A stretch of DNA of 64,000 nucleotides, taken from positions 1,309,001-1,373,000 of the forward strand of contig BDSI01000014.1 of NCBI GenBank assembly GCA_003117195.1, in the 5' to 3' direction. Below are positions 60,101-64,000 of this stretch, in pieces. Made by a program: the position numbers and the translations under genes. The stretch is from Eudorina sp. 2006-703-Eu-15. Its lineage: Eukaryota > Chlorophyta > Chlorophyceae > Chlamydomonadales > Volvocaceae. Every line of letters starts with the position of its first letter. The first letter of the stretch is position 1. Below the pieces are notes generated by a model. That model searched no databases and had not been told where the DNA came from. It saw only the letters and a list, made by a program, of their open reading frames with translations.

Positions 60101-63100
60101 GTGCGGCGTTACCGCGTGGCACACCGCCGTGCGGGGGGGGGACGGGGGCCGGGTGCGAACGTGCACCAATGACCCGGACCGGTCGGTGTTGCGGCGCGGA
60201 CCCAGCACCGCAGCAACAAGTCGGCAGCGCCGCAGTGCCACATCGAATGCCACATCGATGCCACGACAACTCGGTACGGCAGCGGGACGACACGTACGAC
60301 ACGTACCGCAGCGCGTATCCGTAGGGGCTGATCCAGTAGGCCCAGATGGCCCAGGGCGGGATGGAGTAGTGCACGATGGTGAAGCCCGATGTGAGAATGA
60401 GCATCACGAAGGTGAACCCCACCGCCGCGTTGGCGATCACCATGTTGCGGCAGATGCAGGCTGTCGGCAGCGGGGCGGGTCAGTGGCGGGGCGGGGCGGG
60501 TCAGGAGGGCGAGTCGGGAGGCCGGGTCAGGAGGGCAGGGCACCAGGGGCGGCCGCTTTGCCACCCATTCATATTACGCACCACCGCAAGAGCGTACGAC
60601 ATGGGAAGGCACAGGCAACCCCTAATGCACCGCGTCAATGTGTTCCGGTGGTAAAGCGCCGGACAACTCAATTCGCTTCTAGTGCTGCCAAGTCCCAGCG
60701 ATAAACCTCCCCTCAAGATCTCCATCAGGGGTCCACCACCAATCACCAACCACCAACCACCCACCCACCCCATCAGCCGGCCAGCCAGCCATCCGCCCAA
60801 CAACCCGCCCGCCAGGCAGCCACCGACCCGCCCGCCCGCCCCACCCGCCCCACACCACCCACTCACCCATGTATCTGAACAGCGACGAGACGCAAAGCGA
60901 CAGCACCATCAGGAGCAGCGTGAACGTGAAGAAGTAGCCCGGCTGCCTGCGGGCGTGCAGCCGAGCCGAGTGGAGCGGAGCGGGAGGGACCGCCGGCACC
61001 AAGAGTCAGACGGTGTGCAGGTCGCCGCCAGAATGGGACGAATGGGATATGCCCCGCCCGGAGGATGGATACGGCCCGATAAGGCCCTTGGATCGGAGTG
61101 TGCGTACGGAGTGTGCGTAATGAGCTGCCCGGCCCCGCCCGGCCCGGCCCCGTCTCCTCGCCTGTAGAAGTTGACCATGAAGTACATGATGACTGAGAAG
61201 ATGACGGACTCTATGGCCGACAGCGGCAGCTGCGACAACGCCATGGCCAGACCCTGTCCGAAGGCCGGGTAGAAGGCGGCCGCGCGGTGCTTGTACCACA
61301 CCCTGGCAGGGGCAGGGCCGCAGGGCCACAGGCATCAGGCGGGATCGGTGGCAGAGGCGCGGCCAGGGGCGGCGCGGAGCGGAGCGGGCAATTAAGGCAA
61401 AAGAGGTGGCGACGTTGCCGGATGGGCCGGACGGGCCCCCGGCGCCCTCAGTTCAGCAGCCACCACCCAGCCCGCTCTGCGCTTCCTGGTGAAAAAAAAC
61501 CCTTACGACGAAAACCCCTTACGACGGAAATCCCCTTACGACGGAAATCCCCTCATGACGAGAAATCCCCACATGACGGACGAGATGGGATCCCCCCCAA
61601 GGACACGCACTTTTTGAGCTCCATGGTGATGGGAAGCTGCGGGAAGCTGCCGAAACTCATGAACAGCGCGCACATGAAGCAGGCGCCGAACATGGTGCGC
61701 GAGGCGGTCAGAGAGACGCCCTGGTCGTAGAAGAGGCTACCGGTCAGCAGGCCCAGCACAATCACCTGCAGGGGGGGAGGGGCTCGCGCGGTCGGTTAGA
61801 GTCGGTTAGGTTTGGTTAGGAGTTGGTTAGGAGTTGCGGTCGGATGGGGTTGGGCTGATGTGGGCGGGGTGCCAGCGGGGGGTCAGGTGATGTGTCGTGG
61901 GGTTCGATACCGGCGTGGTGGTGGGATGGGGCGGCCGGCTCTGAAACATAATTGCTGAATTGGGGACGGGCGGACCGGAACGGCGAGGGGCTGGGGCGAG
62001 GTGCTCTTAGGCAGTGCGGCAGCCTCGGCGCCCACGGCGCGTAACCCTCCCACCTGCACGATACGGCCCTTGAGCAGCACCTTGTCCCGCATCACCAGCG
62101 TCATCTGCCGCCGCGTGGCCGTCACCACCGCCTCCAGCGGCCGCAGCGCGAACCGCTCGTGCTTGGGCACCAGGGGCCGCGGCGGGTCGGGCCCCGCGGG
62201 CTGCAGCGGGTGCTTGCGCAGCTCGTCCGCCATGGCCTTGCCTGCGGGGGGAGGTGTGCGTGTGGGGTTGCGGGAGCCGGGAGGAAGGGGGGCGTCGGTA
62301 GGGGTGTGTGGGCGGGTGGATGGGTTGTTCGCAGGACCCACGGGCCGCAGGATATGGGGGCAAAACCGTGCTGGTGGTGTTGGTGGGGTTGAAAGGTGTC
62401 TGTGTGCGGCGTACAGGCTTTGGTTCGACAGCCAAAGGCAAGGTGGCGGTCAATCATCGTCAGGGGATCATCGTCAGGGGGTTGCCGTACTCGTGGTGCC
62501 GTACTGTGCCGAAATGAGGGTGCGGCCAGGAGGGTGCGGGTGCGTGTGCAGCCGCGCGGCACCCACCGTGCGGGTTGCTGGTCCAGAAGGCCTGCTCCAT
62601 CTCCTGCACGCTGATGAGCATGGACCTGCAAAGGCGACACAACAGGAAATGGGTTTCTAACTTCAGACATGCATCACATGCTGAAGCTGCGCTGCAGGGG
62701 TGGATGGCGGCAAGCAGCTTGGGGCCGACAGCAGTGCAGGGGGATGCGGCCACGTGGTGAGTGTGTGTGGCTCGGCCGCCGGGTGGGAAACGCCACCCGC
62801 AGGCCTCCTCCACTGATATCGCAGACTACTCGCCCCAACCCCGGGTTGGATGTGTGCCCTGTCTCCAGCACTGACGTTGCTACAGCTAGCGCAAGGTGCC
62901 TTCGCGCATGCCGCGCATGGCACCGAACTCGGGCAGCCAGCCCTGCCAATTATATTATCTCTGGCAAGCCGCGATGCCTGAGACATGCGCTGACACGAAC
63001 ACGGCTTGCCTGAGACATGCGCTGACACGAACATAGGGCCCTTGCTGACGCCTCCTAGGTCCTCCTGACGCCTCCCACAGTACCCCAGAAGCCCTGCGCC

Positions 63101-63906
63101 CCCTCCAGGGAAGGGGCCCCTAAGCCACCGCACCTCCCCGGTGCCGGACCCGTCGGGGGCCAGGGCACCACACGGTTCGGCTGCGGCGGCGTCAGCAGCA
63201 CGGCCCCCTCCGCGGACACCCACTTTGGCCGCAGCTTCGGGGCGCGCGAGCCGCCACCGCGCGCAGAGGGCTCGGCGCTGCCGGTGCCGCCGTTCGATGG
63301 GTCGCTGCAGGCGGCGGCCGCGGCGGCGGCGGCCGCGCCGCCGCCGTTCTCGCAGTCCGCGGCCGCGCTCTCGGCCACCGGCAGCGCGGCGGAGCCGGCG
63401 CGGCTGGCCGTGAAGATCTCCAACTCAGCCCCCGGCGGCGGCAGGTTGAAGCGGGCTCGCAGCTCGGGACCTACCCGGGGACGGGGGTAAGGATGTGCGG
63501 CGAGTGGGGGTTAAATTGGAAAAAGAAACGTTTGCGGCTGGGTTGGATGGAAGGATCTTGGAATTGGAATGCCGGTGGCGCGTTCTGTCAATACTACGCT
63601 ACGACCGCAAAAGAATTTGAGGACACAGTAAATCGGAGCAATGCCAGCTGCCCTCTGCGCCCACACCGAGCCCTCCCGCGTCTTTGCAAAGCATCCTGGA
63701 ACCCGCAGTGGCAGCATAAGAGACCGCGGAGGCCCTCATGCCCTTCGGCCGGCTCGCCCACCCACCCACCCGCGTACTCCCGCTGCCCGGAGGGTGTGGT
63801 GATCTCCAGCAGGAAGGACGGCACGTCCTTGCGGTCGGGGCAATCCAGACCCAGGGTACGGAAATGCGGTACAACGTCCGTCACGGGGCCGTGGTACAGC
63901 ACCCGA
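51111..63906 (-). CDS. Full-size ABCG (PDR-type) ABC transporter, 5'-partial
   Basis: 26 exons keep phase: 63770-63906, 63134-63470, 62567-62625, 62054-62241, 61611-61765, 61162-61302, 60867-60946, 60307-60460, 59799-59917, 59207-59391, 58655-58786, 58369-58433, 57459-57760, 57064-57178, 56609-56711, 55989-56163, 55489-55625, 54835-54946, 54563-54666, 54083-54142, 53604-53728, 53190-53263, 52736-52821, 52031-52315, 51427-51568, 51111-51265; about 1,241 residues. Order: end of NBD1 ([29 protein letters not shown]), first membrane domain, then NBD2 with Walker A GGSGAGKTT (split by an intron), signature region [18 protein letters not shown], Walker [12 protein letters not shown] and H-loop [16 protein letters not shown] leads into the second membrane domain, ending [11 protein letters not shown] pumps export lipids, hormones or drugs; the substrate is not deducible. 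The 58655-58786 acceptor is one of three in-frame choices. NBD1 lies outside the window. Confidence 0.96.
51640..51690 (+). repeat. Dispersed element B copy (GTGTTTAGARAAGARACCCGCCCGACC)
   Basis: GTGTTTAGAGAAGAGACCCG then CCCGACCCGACCAGGCGTGTG lies in a transporter intron. Related copies include 2113-2148, 11604-11700, 27415-27440, 30468-30495 and 46660-46700 in this sense, and 1573-1650, 19217-19285 and 35812-35880 in the opposite sense. Confidence 0.7.
54725..54760 (-). repeat. Dispersed element A copy
   Basis: On the - strand it reads TGTGTGAAAATGTCTACC then AATTTCCTACACC. It lies in an ABC-transporter intron about 60 bases before exon 54563-54666, in the same sense as that gene. Confidence 0.7.
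54957..55155. repeat. 24-bp GGGGGAAGGCAGGGAGGGGT minisatellite
   Basis: About eight purine-rich units (GGGGGAAGGCAGGGAGGGGT plus CAGA) begin about ten bases from the acceptor of exon 54835-54946 in the transporter gene. Confidence 0.9.
58304..58335 (+). repeat. Dispersed element A copy
   Basis: TATAAAATATGTCTACCAAT followed by TTCCTATATCCC lies in an ABC-transporter intron, in the opposite sense to the gene, close to exon 58369-58433. Confidence 0.7.
58441..58652. repeat. GGGGT/GGTGAGGT array followed by GCTCACACACAC array
   Basis: Two adjacent simple arrays fill the transporter intron between exons 58655-58786 and 58369-58433. A G/T-rich 5- to 10-bp array covers about 58441-58575, and seven 12-bp GCTCACACACAC units cover about 58576-58652. 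The CACACA array reaches the donor of exon 58655-58786, so the splice site itself (GTGTGTGAG) is repeat-derived. Confidence 0.9.
61500..61579. repeat. 17-bp CCCCTTACGACGGAAAT tandem array
   Basis: Four to five imperfect units (CCCTTACGACGAAAAC, CCCCTTACGACGGAAAT, then CATGACG variants) lie in the transporter intron just upstream of exon 61162-61302 in + coordinates. Confidence 0.85.
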
Positions 63907-64000
63907 CTGCGCGGGGAGGCAGGCGTGTCAGGCAGTGCGGAGGGTAAGGCCGTTGAAGCGCACGCGGAGGGGATGCGTGTGTGATTGGGCGACGGAGTAG

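Noticed and set aside
61885..61910. GGGTTCGATACC resembles a tRNA T-loop/B box
   Set aside because: No matching A box upstream, flanking bases do not form a T stem, and no acceptor stem can be drawn.
1..64000. Search for transposase, reverse transcriptase or viral genes
   Set aside because: No DDE, RT, integrase or capsid motifs were seen in any frame; the dispersed elements described are short and noncoding.

Overview
The window looks like nuclear DNA of a volvocine green alga (Chlamydomonadales). The reasons are GC-rich, intron-dense genes with short exons and GT(R)NG donors, Ala/Gly/Gln homopolymer runs inside proteins, minisatellite-rich introns, and lineage-typical families: a cysteine-rich receptor-like TKL kinase, a related membrane glycoprotein, a MYND-finger protein and a PDR-type ABCG transporter. 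No bacterial, organellar, rRNA or convincing tRNA signal was seen. All gene models below were built by hand from splice signals, reading-phase continuity and recalled family motifs; no alignment was run.

Layout. (1) 178-3011 (+): the last six exons of the DNA-damage kinase ATM, ending in an FATC domain. (2) 5262-5774 (-): a MYND zinc-finger gene fragment whose frame is broken by an 8-bp tandem duplication. (3) 7507-11588 (+): a seven-exon, single-pass surface glycoprotein with a Gln/His-rich cytoplasmic tail and five 42-bp coding repeats. (4) 16012-21613 (+): a six-exon bromodomain protein resembling plant BRD1/2/13-type SWI/SNF subunits. (5) 24261-25774 (-) and 26190-28429 (+): two head-to-head R-SNARE (VAMP7/VAMP72-like) paralogues with the same five-exon structure, 415 bp apart. 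(6) 34717-47184 (-): a receptor-like kinase of about 17 exons with signal peptide, glycosylated ectodomain, one membrane span and a TKL kinase domain. (7) 51111-63906 (-): 26 exons of a full-size ABCG/PDR transporter whose N-terminal nucleotide-binding domain lies beyond the right edge.

The genes do not form a pathway. The obvious functional pair is the divergent R-SNARE duplication. The surface glycoprotein and the receptor kinase share an architecture (signal peptide, Cys-rich N-glycosylated ectodomain, membrane span), but only the second has a kinase.

The least explained signal is in the introns. Several short dispersed elements (about 20-45 bp, both orientations) recur in introns of unrelated genes, and the octamer TGCCGTAC/GTACGGCA is strikingly frequent, often next to splice sites. 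Two introns appear to use GC instead of GT donors. The long gaps (3.0-5.2, 5.8-7.5, 11.6-16.0, 21.6-24.2, 28.4-34.7 and 47.2-51.1 kb) contain open frames I could not recognise.
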